NCBI RefSeq assembly: GCF_036013645.1
Contig: NZ_CP107869.1
Span: 4,092,001 to 4,156,000, forward strand
From: Streptomyces sp. NBC_00490
Lineage (GTDB): Bacteria > Actinomycetota > Actinomycetes > Streptomycetales > Streptomycetaceae
DNA length: 64,000 nt
Direction: 5' to 3'
Under the pieces are notes generated by a model. That model was not told where the DNA came from and did not search any database. It was given only the letters and a program-made list of their open reading frames with translations. Numbering within the stretch: position 1 is the stretch's first letter; every line of letters begins with the position of its first letter. Shown here one piece after another: positions 1 to 8,849 of the stretch. A program made the position numbers and the translations under genes.

Positions 1-447
1 TACGAGAAGGCGGCGGAGCCGCTGCGCCATCTGGCCCTGTGGGACGGCTTCGAGACGCTCGCGTCGGCCCAGGAGGTTCGGCTCCGGAAGCTGGGCTTCC
101 CGAAGGGCGCCTCCGGACGGGCGGGACTGGTCGCCTACGACGGCGACCGCGGCCGTACGGGTGACTCGCTCACCCTTTCGACCGGCCCGACGGACCGCAG
201 GGCGCCCGTGACACTGACCGACGCAGCCAACCCCCGTACAGATGTGCTGAATTCAACGATTTCCGAGCCCGGAACGACGCCGTCGCAGCGCGTCCCCTCG
301 TATGCGAACACCCTCGGCTACGACTCCGATGTGTTCGATCTCGGCACGGCTCTGCGCCCCGGCGGTGACCAGCTGGCCTTCCGGCTCGTTTCCCAGCGGG
401 ACGCGGCGTGGACCGGCGCACTTTTCGTCGCCGTCGACGCGCAGTGA
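1..447 (+). CDS. C-terminal part of a DUF3344-like secreted/surface protein (5' end outside window)
   Basis: An open frame runs from the first base to a TGA at 445–447, giving 148 visible residues. The tail motif NTLGYDSDVFDLG, followed by a hydrophobic beta-like stretch ending LFVAVDAQ, resembles the C-terminal end of DUF3344-type extracellular proteins of streptomycetes; that link is from memory of the family and only moderate. No membrane segment or anchor is visible in the part shown. It lies 51 bases upstream of the exopolysaccharide operon on the same strand, so it may be a secreted product of the same locus. The N-terminus, signal peptide and full length cannot be judged. Confidence 0.7.
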   Translation, partial: YEKAAEPLRHLALWDGFETLASAQEVRLRKLGFPKGASGRAGLVAYDGDRGRTGDSLTLSTGPTDRRAPVTLTDAANPRTDVLNSTISEPGTTPSQRVPSYANTLGYDSDVFDLGTALRPGGDQLAFRLVSQRDAAWTGALFVAVDAQ

Positions 448-498
448 GGCGCGTTCCCGCCCGTCCCGAGTGCCATCCGTGAGCGAGGAAACCGCGCA

Positions 499-1668
499 AT
501 GCACCAGTCAGCAACCGACCCTCGGCCACGGGTCCTTCACCTCACACAACCCGTGGAGGGCGGGGTCGCCCGAGTCGTGACGGACCTGGTGCGAGCCCAG
601 CTCGCGGCCGGGTTGCAGGTAGCGGTGGCCTGTCCGGACGGCGCCTTCGCCGACGGTCTGCGGGAACTGGGGGCGGACGTACGGCGATGGCGGGCGACCC
701 GGTCGCCAGGGCCGTCGCTCGTCGGGGAGGTACGGCGTCTCGCTCAGGTGATCGAAGAGGTGCGGCCCGAACTGGTGCACGCACACAGTGCGAAGGCCGG
801 TCTGGCCGGGCGGCTCGCGGTGCGGGGACGGGTGCCGACGGTGTTCCAGCCGCACGCCTGGTCGTTCGAGGCGGTCGGCGGGGTCACCGCGGCACTCGCA
901 CTGAAGTGGGAACGGTGGGGGGCGCGTTGGGCCTCCCGGGTGGTGTGCGTGAGCGGCGCGGAGCGCACGACCGGTGTACGCGCCGGGATCGCCGGGCGGT
1001 GGAGCGTCATCCCCAACGGCATCGACCCCGCCCGCTTCCACCCCGCCGCCGTGGGCACCGTACGCGCGTCACTGCTGCCGGACGTCGATCCGCAGGCCCC
1101 GCTCGTCGTGTGCGTGGGACGGCTGTGCCGGCAGAAGGGGCAGGACGTCCTGCTCGACGCGTGGGAGGCGGTGCACCGGCGGGCGCCGCGGGCACGGCTC
1201 GTGTTCGTCGGCGACGGACCCGACCGCGCCCGGCTCGCCGCGCGCGCACCGCAGTCGGTGCTGTTCGCCGGGGCCGCCACCGACACCGCCCCCTGGTACC
1301 AGGCCGCCGACCTGGTCGTCCTGCCCTCGCGCTGGGAGGGCATGGCGCTCGCCCCGCTGGAGGCGATGGCGTGCGGGCGGCCGGTCGTGATGTCCGACGT
1401 GGACGGCGCCCGGGAGAGCCTGCCGCCGCATCTCGCGCCCCGCTGCCTCGTACCGCCGGGTGATCCGGCATCGCTCTCCGCCGCCGTCGCCGAGCTGCTC
1501 CTCGATCCGCTGCTGTGCGAGTCGCTCGGCCATCAGGGGCGCCACCACGTCCTGTCCACGCACGACGTGCGGCACACGACCGAGGCGGTGGCGGGTCTGT
1601 ACCGCGAACTGCTCGGCGCCGTGGGACCCGTCGTGCCCACCGAGTACAGGGAGTCCATCCACTCGTGA
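499..1668 (+). CDS. GT4-type glycosyltransferase, first gene of the exopolysaccharide operon
   Basis: A 389-residue cytoplasmic GT-B glycosyltransferase. The N-terminal half has the acceptor-side motif LVHAHSAKAG, the middle has VIPNGID, and the C-terminal nucleotide-sugar domain carries GRLCRQKGQ and the EX7E pair at Glu280 and Glu288 (EGMALAPLE), which are hallmarks of family GT4. Length is normal for the family. The ATG is preceded by GAGGAA with 8-base spacing. The stop overlaps the GTG of the next gene by 4 bases, so translation is probably coupled. It would add a sugar from a nucleotide donor to the lipid-linked repeat unit; donor and acceptor cannot be read from sequence. Confidence 0.93.
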   Translation: MHQSATDPRPRVLHLTQPVEGGVARVVTDLVRAQLAAGLQVAVACPDGAFADGLRELGADVRRWRATRSPGPSLVGEVRRLAQVIEEVRPELVHAHSAKAGLAGRLAVRGRVPTVFQPHAWSFEAVGGVTAALALKWERWGARWASRVVCVSGAERTTGVRAGIAGRWSVIPNGIDPARFHPAAVGTVRASLLPDVDPQAPLVVCVGRLCRQKGQDVLLDAWEAVHRRAPRARLVFVGDGPDRARLAARAPQSVLFAGAATDTAPWYQAADLVVLPSRWEGMALAPLEAMACGRPVVMSDVDGARESLPPHLAPRCLVPPGDPASLSAAVAELLLDPLLCESLGHQGRHHVLSTHDVRHTTEAVAGLYRELLGAVGPVVPTEYRESIHS

Positions 1669-3089
1669 CCGCCGAAAGTACCGTCCCCTCGCCCGGCGGG
1701 CAGCCACGGGATCACGGATTCTCGCCCGTCTCGGTCATCCCGTCGCGCGGTGCCGCCGGCGGCTTCCGCTTCCCGCACCGCCGTCCGCAGCCCCGGCCCG
1801 CCTCGCCGGTGCCGCTGCTCGCCGCGGATCTGGCCGCCGCGCTGCTCGGCGCCCTCGCGCTCACCGGGACCGCACACCATCCGCTGCTCGCGGCCGTGCT
1901 GGTGTCCGCGTCGATGCTGCTGCGCCCGCACCTGCCCCGCGCGGTGCCGGGTGTCCTGGACGAACTGCCCGCCGTCTGCGGCCGGATCGCGGTGTCCTGG
2001 CTGGCGCTCGGCGCGCTGGTCGCCGCGTACGCCCCGCAGCACGCGCTGCCCGCCGACACGCTCGCCCTCGGTTTCCTGCTCCAGTCGGCGGCGGCCTGCG
2101 CGGTCCGCGGCGCCGTGCACTGGCGGCGCCGCACGGTGCTGCGGAACCGCCCGCGCGCCGCCCTCGTCATCGGCCCCGCGACGACCGCGCAGCGCGTGGC
2201 CGCGGGCATCCTGCGCCACCCGCGCTGCGGAGTACGCCCGGTGGGTGTCGTCACCGAGACACCGGACGGCAGCGAGGGCCTGCCCGTGCTGACGACCGGT
2301 CAGGAGGTCGAGCGGGCGCTCATCCAGAACGGCGTACGGGACGTCCTGGTCGTGCATCCGTCCGTACGGTCCCAACAGGGGCCGCTGCTGCGGGCGTTGG
2401 CCGAGTCGGGCTGCGTGGTGTGGGAGGTCGACGCGGACTCCCCGTCGTACGCCACCCGCGACCAGCTCGCCGGATTCGCCTGCCGGCGCCTGGACATGGG
2501 CGGACGGCGGCGCGGCAGCTTCGGCAAGCGGATGCTGGACGTGCTGGTGGCCGGGACCCTGTTGCTGCTGGTCAGCCCGCTGCTGCTGGTGTGCGCGGTG
2601 GTGCTGCGGCTGACCGACGGACGCGGTGTGGTGTTCCGTCAGGAACGCATCGGCAAGGACGGCCGCCCCTTCACGCTGCTGAAGTTCCGCACCCACCGCC
2701 CGGTCGACGAGCACGAGTCGGCGACCCGCTGGAGCGTGGCGGACGAACGCCAGATGTCGTGGTTCTGCCGCTTCCTGCGCAAGACGTCCCTGGACGAGCT
2801 GCTGCAACTGTGGAACGTCGTCTGGGGCGACATGAGCCTGGTGGGACCGAGGCCCGAACGCCCGTACTTCGTCGCGAACTTCAGCCAGACCTACCCCGGG
2901 TACGCGGCCCGCCACCGGATGCAGACCGGCATCACCGGCCTCGCCCAGATCCACGGTCTGCGCGGCGACACCTCCATCGAGGACCGGGCCCGCTTCGACA
3001 ACGCGTACATCGACAACTGGTCGCTGTGGCAGGACATCTGCATCCTGGCCCGCACCGCCGCCGCTCTCGTGCGTCCGACGGGGAGTTGA
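1665..3089 (+). CDS. Polyprenyl-phosphate sugar-phosphate transferase (WbaP/WcaJ type), initiating enzyme
   Basis: A 474-residue membrane protein that would transfer a sugar 1-phosphate from a nucleotide sugar to undecaprenyl phosphate and so start repeat-unit assembly. Residues 1–285 hold hydrophobic helices and a nucleotide-binding-like CoA_binding_3 region. From about residue 287 the conserved bacterial sugar-transferase domain begins with KRMLDVL and a membrane hairpin, then FRQERIGKDGRPF, LLKFRT, KTSLDELLQLWNV and the signature SLVGPRPERP. The frame is open 50 codons further upstream, but the GTG at 1665, overlapping the previous stop and preceded by AGGGAG, fits best. Family identity is secure; the sugar is unknown. 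Confidence 0.95.
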   Translation: MTAESTVPSPGGQPRDHGFSPVSVIPSRGAAGGFRFPHRRPQPRPASPVPLLAADLAAALLGALALTGTAHHPLLAAVLVSASMLLRPHLPRAVPGVLDELPAVCGRIAVSWLALGALVAAYAPQHALPADTLALGFLLQSAAACAVRGAVHWRRRTVLRNRPRAALVIGPATTAQRVAAGILRHPRCGVRPVGVVTETPDGSEGLPVLTTGQEVERALIQNGVRDVLVVHPSVRSQQGPLLRALAESGCVVWEVDADSPSYATRDQLAGFACRRLDMGGRRRGSFGKRMLDVLVAGTLLLLVSPLLLVCAVVLRLTDGRGVVFRQERIGKDGRPFTLLKFRTHRPVDEHESATRWSVADERQMSWFCRFLRKTSLDELLQLWNVVWGDMSLVGPRPERPYFVANFSQTYPGYAARHRMQTGITGLAQIHGLRGDTSIEDRARFDNAYIDNWSLWQDICILARTAAALVRPTGS

Positions 3090-3091
3090 CC

Positions 3092-4423
3092 ATGGACCAC
3101 GTGCGCAGATGCGCGCCGGTGCTCCCGGTGGTGGCGGTGATCGCCCTGCTGGGACTGCCGATCGGGCCGGGCGGCGAGGGGGGCGCGGGGCCCGCCGACG
3201 CGGTCTCGGCGCTGGTGGTGCTCTACTGCGGGGTCCTCCTGGTACGGGACCGGCGGCGCCCCTTGTCGCGCACGGCGGCCGTGGTGCTGGGCCTGCCGGT
3301 GCTCGGGCTGGCGATCGCCGCCGCGGGAGCCTCCTCACCGGGTGCCGGGATCACCGGTATGGGCCGCTATCTGCAGATCTTCGTCCTCGTCCCGGCCGCG
3401 GTGCTGCTGCTGATCCGGGGCCGGGGCGACTTCCGTGTCCTGGCCTGGTCCTTCGTGGGGCTCGCCCTGTGGCAGGGGGCGATCGGGGTGCACCAGTTCC
3501 TGACCGGGACCGGTGCCTCGTACCAGGGCAAGGAGATCCGTGCCGTCGGCACCTTCGGGGCGCAGGACGTGATGGGCATGGCGACGGTCGTGTGCTTCGG
3601 GCTGGTGTGCGCGGTGGGGCTGGCGCTGGGCCGGACCCCCGTACGGCACCGGGCGGTCGCCGCCTGCTGCGCGCTGGCCCTGCTGGTGCCGCTCGCCCTG
3701 TCCTTCAGCCGCGGGGCGTGGATCGCCACGGCGGTCGCGTGCACGGTGCAGCTGATGCTGGCCGGGATGCGGCGGGCGCTGCGGGTGGCGGCCGTGATGA
3801 TGGCCCTGGGCGTGATCCTGGTGGGCGGTTTCGGGGTTGGTTCGGCGATGCTCCAGGAGCGGATCAGCAGCATCACGCAGGTCACCGACGCGCCCGACCA
3901 GTCCGTCACCGACCGGTACACCATGTGGGCGGCGGCGGTCGGCATGTGGCGTGAACAGCCTTTGACCGGCGTGGGGTTGAAGGGCTTCCCCGAACACCGG
4001 GACGCGCACGCCTCACTGGCGCTGTCCGCCGGCAGCGACACCGAGGGCGCGGGCGCGGCCTTCCGCAAGCAGCCGCTGCTCTCCCCGCACAACATGTACC
4101 TCCTGGTCCTCTCCGAGCAGGGCCTCATCGGCCTCCTCGCCCTCGCGGGCGGCTGGCTGGCCCTGCTGGTGTGCGGGCTGCGGGGGCTGGCACGGGTACG
4201 CCGGTCCGGTCCGGGGCTCGACTGCGCCCTGGTCGCCTGCGGCCTCCTGGTCTGGCAGCTCACCGACTTCGCGTACGCCGACATCGGCGGACCCTCGACG
4301 GTCCTGACAGCGGTGTGCTTCGGCCTCGTGGCCTGGTGGGCCCTGCTCGGCAACGCCCCCGAGCAGCCCGCGCCGACCCCGGCCCCGGCCCCCGACCGCG
4401 CCGAGGAGGCGGCAACCCGATGA
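3092..4423 (+). CDS. O-antigen ligase/polymerase (Wzy/WaaL) family membrane protein
   Basis: A 443-residue polytopic protein with about ten to twelve hydrophobic helices. It has the family landmarks LSFSRGAWIA in the middle and, after a long extracytoplasmic loop, HNMYLLVLSEQGLIG beginning at His333. In Wzx/Wzy pathways this family polymerises lipid-linked repeats or ligates the chain to an acceptor. The ATG is 2 bases after the previous stop with GGGAG 6 bases upstream. Its stop overlaps the following ATG (ATGA). Given a Wzz-like protein and a flippase in the same operon, polymerase is the better guess than ligase, but the fold alone does not decide. Confidence 0.9.
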   Translation: MDHVRRCAPVLPVVAVIALLGLPIGPGGEGGAGPADAVSALVVLYCGVLLVRDRRRPLSRTAAVVLGLPVLGLAIAAAGASSPGAGITGMGRYLQIFVLVPAAVLLLIRGRGDFRVLAWSFVGLALWQGAIGVHQFLTGTGASYQGKEIRAVGTFGAQDVMGMATVVCFGLVCAVGLALGRTPVRHRAVAACCALALLVPLALSFSRGAWIATAVACTVQLMLAGMRRALRVAAVMMALGVILVGGFGVGSAMLQERISSITQVTDAPDQSVTDRYTMWAAAVGMWREQPLTGVGLKGFPEHRDAHASLALSAGSDTEGAGAAFRKQPLLSPHNMYLLVLSEQGLIGLLALAGGWLALLVCGLRGLARVRRSGPGLDCALVACGLLVWQLTDFAYADIGGPSTVLTAVCFGLVAWWALLGNAPEQPAPTPAPAPDRAEEAATR

Positions 4424-6996
4424 CGGTGACGCCGCCCCGGACTCCCGGGGACGCGGCAGGCCCGCCGCGCGGAAGAAACGCGGGGCCCATCGCCGCATCC
4501 GCGGTTTCGCCGAGCGCCCCGGGCGGCCATGACGCGAAGCCCGCCGAGACATCCGGACGGCCCTTGGCCTCCCAGAGCCGGCGGACTTCCGGGGTTTCAT
4601 CGAGCACGCCGAACGGACGGGGCGCACGGCCTGATGAGGCTACGGGGCAGGCCATGGCTGTCCGCAACACCCGGGCTTCCGCGGACCCGACGGACTCCCC
4701 GGGCGGCCAGGACGCAGGGACCGGCGAGCCTTCAGGGCGGACCATGATCGCTCGGGGCACCCGGGCCTCCGCGGACCCGACGGACTCCCCGGGCGGCCAG
4801 GACGCACGGGCCGGCGAGCCTTCAGGGCAGGCCATGGCCGTCCGGAACACCCGGGCTTCCGCGGACCCGACGGACTCCCCGGGCGGCCAGGACGCAGGGA
4901 CCGGCGAGCCTTCAGGGCGGACCATGATCGTTCGGGGCACCCGGGCCTTCGCGGTTCCGCCGAGCACCCCGGGCGAGCGGAACGCGGAGCCCGCCGAGGC
5001 ATCCGCACGGGCCTTGGCCTCGCAGAGTCAGCGGGCTTCCGGGGTTTCCCCGGGCATGCCGAAGGGACCGGGCGTGGAGTCGGCCGAGGCTTCCGGGGGG
5101 CCGTTGGAGTCCACTGTTTCCGGGAGGGGCGAGTGGCTCGTAGCGCCCGGAGGCTCCGGGGAGTTCCTCAGTGGTGGGGATTCCGGGGCCCGCGAGGCTC
5201 CGGCCGGCCCCCGCGTCTCCAGCGCCTCCCCGGCTCACCCGCAATCCCGTACACCGGCCGCTCCCCCGGCCCCGGACGCTTCCGCGCCCTCCCGGCACCC
5301 GCGCGCCGTCCGCGCCCCCCGCCCGTCCCGGGCTCCCCGCCCCTCCCGTACCGCGGGACGCGTCCCCGCTCTCCCATCGGCCCGCCCCGCGGGTCCCCCC
5401 ACCACTCCCCCCGGGGACAATCCCGACCTCGCCCCCGTCTCCCGCGGCTTCCTGGCCAAGGCCACCCTCGTCACCGCGGTCCTCTCCGTCGCCGGGGCGA
5501 TCCTCGGGCTCGCGCGGGACCAGGCGCTGGCGCGGCTCTTCGGGGCCGGGATCGAGACGGACGCCTTCCTGGTGGCGTGGACGATCCCGGAGTTCGCGTC
5601 GACGCTGCTCATCGAGGACGGGCTGGCGTTCGCGCTGGTCCCGGCGTTCAGCCTGGCGCTGGCGCGGCGGGCGCAGGGCGCTCCCGGGGATCCGGTGCGC
5701 TCCCTGGTCGTCGCCACGCTGCCCCGCCTCTCCCTGGCCTTCGTCGCCGTGTCCGCGCTGATCGCCGCCACCGCCCCCTACCTCGTCGAAGCGCTGGCCC
5801 CGGGCCTGCCCGACCCCGCTCTCGCCGTCGACTGCACCCGGCTCGCCGCGGTCTGCGTGCTGGGCTTCGGGCTCGCCGGGTACTGCAGCGCCGCACTCCG
5901 CGCCCACCGCAGGTTCCTCGCACCGGCCGCGATCTACGTGGCGTACAACACCGGCATCATCACGACGATGTTCGTCCTGGGCGGGCAGTGGGGCGTGCGG
6001 TCGGCGGCGATCGGGGTCGCGGTCGGCGGCGGGCTGATGGTCCTCGTGCAGCTGCCTTCCTTCGTACGGCAGTTGTGCCGCAAGCAGGTCGCTCAGCCGG
6101 AGTCGGGCGCGAGCGGCGACCGTGCCGTCACCGCCGCCCTCGTCGCCACCGTCCTCCTCTTCGCCCTGTGCAGGCAGTCCCAGACCCTCATCGAGCGCTA
6201 CCTCGCCTCCACCCTCGACGCCGGCGCCATCTCGCACCTGAACTACGCGCAGAAGGTCGCCCAGATCCCGATGACCCTGTCGATGATGCTGTGCACGGTC
6301 ACCTTCCCGGTGGTCGCGCGAGCCCTCGCCGACGGCGACATCGAGCGGGCCCGCAGCCGCGTGGAACGGGACCTGGCGCTGGCCACCTGCATGGTGCTGC
6401 TCGGCGCCGCCACGGTGATCTCCTGCGCCCCGCAGATCATCGAACTCCTCTTCCAGCGAGGCGCGTTCACCGCCCGGGACACCGCGGCCACCGCGGACGT
6501 CATGCGCGTGTACGCCCTCGGTCTGCTCGGCCAGACCCTGACCGGCGTGCTCGTCCGGTCGTACTTCTCCGCCGCCCGCCCCAGCTGGTACCCGGTCGCC
6601 GCGATGACCGCAGGCATCGTCGCCACCTCCTGGATCGGCGCCTGGACGGTGGGCCCCTGGGGCGTCTGCGGCATCGCCGCCGCCAACGCCGTCGGCATCA
6701 CCGTGACCGCCGTACTGCTGCTGGCCGGTATGGGCCCCAGAAGCGTCCCGATCCGCAAGCGGGGCGCGCTGCGCGAGCTGAGCAGGCCCGTCCGTGCCGC
6801 GGTGGTCGCGACGATCGCCGGGACCTTCGTCGCCGGGCAGGTGCCGTCCGCCGTGCCGGGGCTCGCCGCGGGCGGGGCGACCGTCGCCGCCGTCTTCGTC
6901 CTGCTCGCCTGGGCGCTGGACGCCCAGGGCGTCGTACCCGCACTGAGATCCCTACGCTCCGTCACACGAAGGCTGACGCATGGCCGCTGCCGTTGA
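4420..6996 (+). CDS. MurJ/MviN-family lipid flippase with a repetitive N-terminal extension
   Basis: An 858-residue protein in two parts. Residues 1 to about 339 are low-complexity, rich in Gly, Ser, Pro, Arg and Ala, and contain seven 30-residue repeats followed by a Pro/Arg-rich stretch. From about residue 340 a normal MOP-superfamily MurJ core of about 519 residues follows: a first helix ending ILGLARDQALARLFGAG, then TDAFLVAWTIPEF, and about 14 helices. MurJ proteins flip lipid-linked saccharides across the membrane. Here the gene sits among polysaccharide genes, so it probably flips the exopolysaccharide repeat rather than, or as well as, lipid II. The start overlaps the previous stop as ATGA; the 3' end overlaps the next gene by 17 bases. 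Confidence 0.9.
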   Translation: MTVTPPRTPGDAAGPPRGRNAGPIAASAVSPSAPGGHDAKPAETSGRPLASQSRRTSGVSSSTPNGRGARPDEATGQAMAVRNTRASADPTDSPGGQDAGTGEPSGRTMIARGTRASADPTDSPGGQDARAGEPSGQAMAVRNTRASADPTDSPGGQDAGTGEPSGRTMIVRGTRAFAVPPSTPGERNAEPAEASARALASQSQRASGVSPGMPKGPGVESAEASGGPLESTVSGRGEWLVAPGGSGEFLSGGDSGAREAPAGPRVSSASPAHPQSRTPAAPPAPDASAPSRHPRAVRAPRPSRAPRPSRTAGRVPALPSARPAGPPTTPPGDNPDLAPVSRGFLAKATLVTAVLSVAGAILGLARDQALARLFGAGIETDAFLVAWTIPEFASTLLIEDGLAFALVPAFSLALARRAQGAPGDPVRSLVVATLPRLSLAFVAVSALIAATAPYLVEALAPGLPDPALAVDCTRLAAVCVLGFGLAGYCSAALRAHRRFLAPAAIYVAYNTGIITTMFVLGGQWGVRSAAIGVAVGGGLMVLVQLPSFVRQLCRKQVAQPESGASGDRAVTAALVATVLLFALCRQSQTLIERYLASTLDAGAISHLNYAQKVAQIPMTLSMMLCTVTFPVVARALADGDIERARSRVERDLALATCMVLLGAATVISCAPQIIELLFQRGAFTARDTAATADVMRVYALGLLGQTLTGVLVRSYFSAARPSWYPVAAMTAGIVATSWIGAWTVGPWGVCGIAAANAVGITVTAVLLLAGMGPRSVPIRKRGALRELSRPVRAAVVATIAGTFVAGQVPSAVPGLAAGGATVAAVFVLLAWALDAQGVVPALRSLRSVTRRLTHGRCR
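4501..5130 (+). repeat. Seven tandem 90-bp (30-codon) repeats inside the MurJ-like gene
   Basis: Units begin at 4501, 4591, 4681, 4771, 4861, 4951 and 5041, all codon-aligned. Units 3 and 5 differ at only two of 90 bases. Unit 4 shares its first third with these and its last 30 bases, nearly unchanged, with unit 2. Unit 6 resembles unit 1, and the first part of unit 7 resembles unit 2. The order therefore suggests duplication of two-unit and five-unit blocks. The reading frame is kept throughout and the encoded segment is predicted to be unstructured and, as the N-terminus of MurJ, cytoplasmic. Confidence 0.95.
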
Positions 6997-7702
6997 ATCC
7001 GCCCCCGTCCCGTGGATCGCGATGTACCACTCGGTCGGCGACTGCTCCGAGGACCCGTACCGCATCACGGTCACACCCGACCGACTCGACCGCCAGCTGA
7101 CCTGGCTCCGCCGCCGCGGTCTGCGGGGCGTGTCCATGGCCGCGCTGCTGGCCGACCCCAGCCGCAAGGACCTCGTCGGCCTCACCTTCGACGACGGGTA
7201 CGCCGACTTCCTCGACCACGCCCTGCCCGTGCTGCGCGCGCACGACTTCGGGGCCACCCTATTCGTCCTGCCCGGCCGGCTCGGCGGCGACAACGCCTGG
7301 GACCCGCTCGGCCCGCGCAAACCGCTGCTCGACGCCGACGGACTGCGCCGGGCCTGCGAGGCGGGCGTGGAGATCGGCTCGCACGGTCTCACCCACATCG
7401 ACCTGACCGAGGCCGACGACCTGCGGCTCAAGGCCGAGGTCGTCGAGAGCCGGGCCGCGCTGGAGGAGCTGACCGGTGCGCCCGTGAAGGGCTTCTGCTA
7501 CCCGTACGGAACACTCGACCAGCGCGCCGTCGACGCGGTACGGGAAGCCGGATACGCGTACGCCTGCGCCATCGACCCCGGCCACCTCACCGGCCCGTAC
7601 GCCCTGCCCCGGCTGCACATCGGCCAGAACGACACCGCCGTACGCCTCTTCCTCAAGCACCGGCTGCACCGGCTGCGCCGCCGTCCCGTCGAGGGGATCT
7701 GA
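6980..7702 (+). CDS. Polysaccharide deacetylase (CE4 / NodB-like)
   Basis: A 240-residue NodB-homology-domain protein. Motif 1 is TFDDG with Asp71 and Asp72; motif 2 is the metal-binding HGLTH with His135 and His139; motif 3 is the FCYPYG stretch. These supply the catalytic base and the divalent-metal triad for removing N- or O-acetyl groups from glycans. No signal peptide is visible, so it may work on lipid-linked intermediates at the cytoplasmic face or on nucleotide-sugar-derived precursors. The ATG has GAAGG 7 bases upstream and overlaps the MurJ-like gene by 17 bases. The following gene starts 1 base after its stop. Confidence 0.92.
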   Translation: MAAAVESAPVPWIAMYHSVGDCSEDPYRITVTPDRLDRQLTWLRRRGLRGVSMAALLADPSRKDLVGLTFDDGYADFLDHALPVLRAHDFGATLFVLPGRLGGDNAWDPLGPRKPLLDADGLRRACEAGVEIGSHGLTHIDLTEADDLRLKAEVVESRAALEELTGAPVKGFCYPYGTLDQRAVDAVREAGYAYACAIDPGHLTGPYALPRLHIGQNDTAVRLFLKHRLHRLRRRPVEGI

Positions 7703-7703
7703 G

Positions 7704-8849
7704 ATGAAGGCCCTCCACGTCATCACCGGCCTCGGGGTCGGCGGCGCCGAGCAGCAACTGCGGCTGCTGCTGCGGCACCTGCCCGTCGACTGCGACGTCG
7801 TGACGCTCACCAACCCGGGCGCGGTCGCCGACGGGCTCATCGCCGACGGGGTCCGCGTCACCCATCTCGGGATGGCCGGCAACCGCGACCTGGCCGCCCT
7901 GCCCCGCCTGGTCCGCCACATCCGGGCCGGCGGCTACGACCTCGTGCACACCCACCTGTACCGCGCCTGTGTCTACGGCCGGCTCGCCGCGCGGCTCGCG
8001 GGCGTCCGCGCGGTCGTCGCCACCGAACACTCCCTCGGCGACTCGCAGATGGAGGGCCGCAGGCTCACCGCCGGGGTCCGCGGTCTCTACCTGGCCAGCG
8101 AACGCCTGGGCCGCGCGACGGTCGCCGTCTCCCCCACCATCGCCGCCCGTCTGAAGCGCTGGGGCGTGCCCGCCCCCCGTATCGAGGTCGTCCCGAACGG
8201 CATCGACCTGCCCCGCTTCCGCTTCGACGCCCTCCAGCGGCTGCACACCCGCCGCCGCCTCGGCCTGCCCGAGGAGGCGTACGTCATCGGCGGCGTCGGC
8301 CGGCTCACGGCGGCCAAACGCTTCGCCACCGTCATCCGGGCGATGGCCCAACTGCCCGACAATTGCTGGCTGTTGCTGGTCGGCGGCGGCCCGGACGAAC
8401 ACCGGTTGCGCCAGGTCGCCCGTGCGGCCGGGGTCGCCGACCGGGTGCTGTTCACCGGCGAACGCCCCTGCGTTCCCGACGGCTCGCCCGGTCCCGACCT
8501 GCCGTCCCTCACCTCCGCGATGGACCTGCTCGTCTCCCCGTCGCCCGAGGAGGCCTTCGGGCTGGCGGTCGTCGAGGCGCTGGCGTCCGGGCTCCCCGTG
8601 CTCTACAGCTCCTGCCCGGCGATCGAGGACCTGCCCTCGCAGGCGGCCCCCGGCAGCCGCCAGGTCCTGGGCGGCCCCGACGAGTTCGCCCGCGCGATCG
8701 CGGCGGCCCGCACCGAGGGCCCGCGCCCGCGCACCGCCCCGGACGCCGCCCACCACTACTGCATCACCCGCAGCGCCGCACAGCTGATGAATGTCTACGC
8801 GGCCGCGACCTCGTCGCCCACGTCACCCCAGGGAGCCAGTTCCTCATGA
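7704..8849 (+). CDS. GT4-type glycosyltransferase
   Basis: A 381-residue GT-B enzyme, second glycosyltransferase of the operon. It begins with the typical glycine-rich loop HVITGLGVGGAEQQL, has LVHTHLYRACVYG and VVPNGIDLPRF in the linker region, and the donor-domain motif SPEEAFGLAVVEA with the EX7E pair at Glu283 and Glu291. It probably adds a later sugar of the repeat unit. The ATG at 7704 follows the previous stop by one base, and the stop overlaps the next ATG (ATGA). Substrate specificity cannot be inferred. Confidence 0.93.
   Translation: MKALHVITGLGVGGAEQQLRLLLRHLPVDCDVVTLTNPGAVADGLIADGVRVTHLGMAGNRDLAALPRLVRHIRAGGYDLVHTHLYRACVYGRLAARLAGVRAVVATEHSLGDSQMEGRRLTAGVRGLYLASERLGRATVAVSPTIAARLKRWGVPAPRIEVVPNGIDLPRFRFDALQRLHTRRRLGLPEEAYVIGGVGRLTAAKRFATVIRAMAQLPDNCWLLLVGGGPDEHRLRQVARAAGVADRVLFTGERPCVPDGSPGPDLPSLTSAMDLLVSPSPEEAFGLAVVEALASGLPVLYSSCPAIEDLPSQAAPGSRQVLGGPDEFARAIAAARTEGPRPRTAPDAAHHYCITRSAAQLMNVYAAATSSPTSPQGASSS

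Noticed and set aside
4260..5008. Minus-strand repetitive frames opposite the MurJ repeats
   Set aside because: They mirror the 90-bp repeats; the plus strand continues into a bona fide MurJ core with a coupled start.
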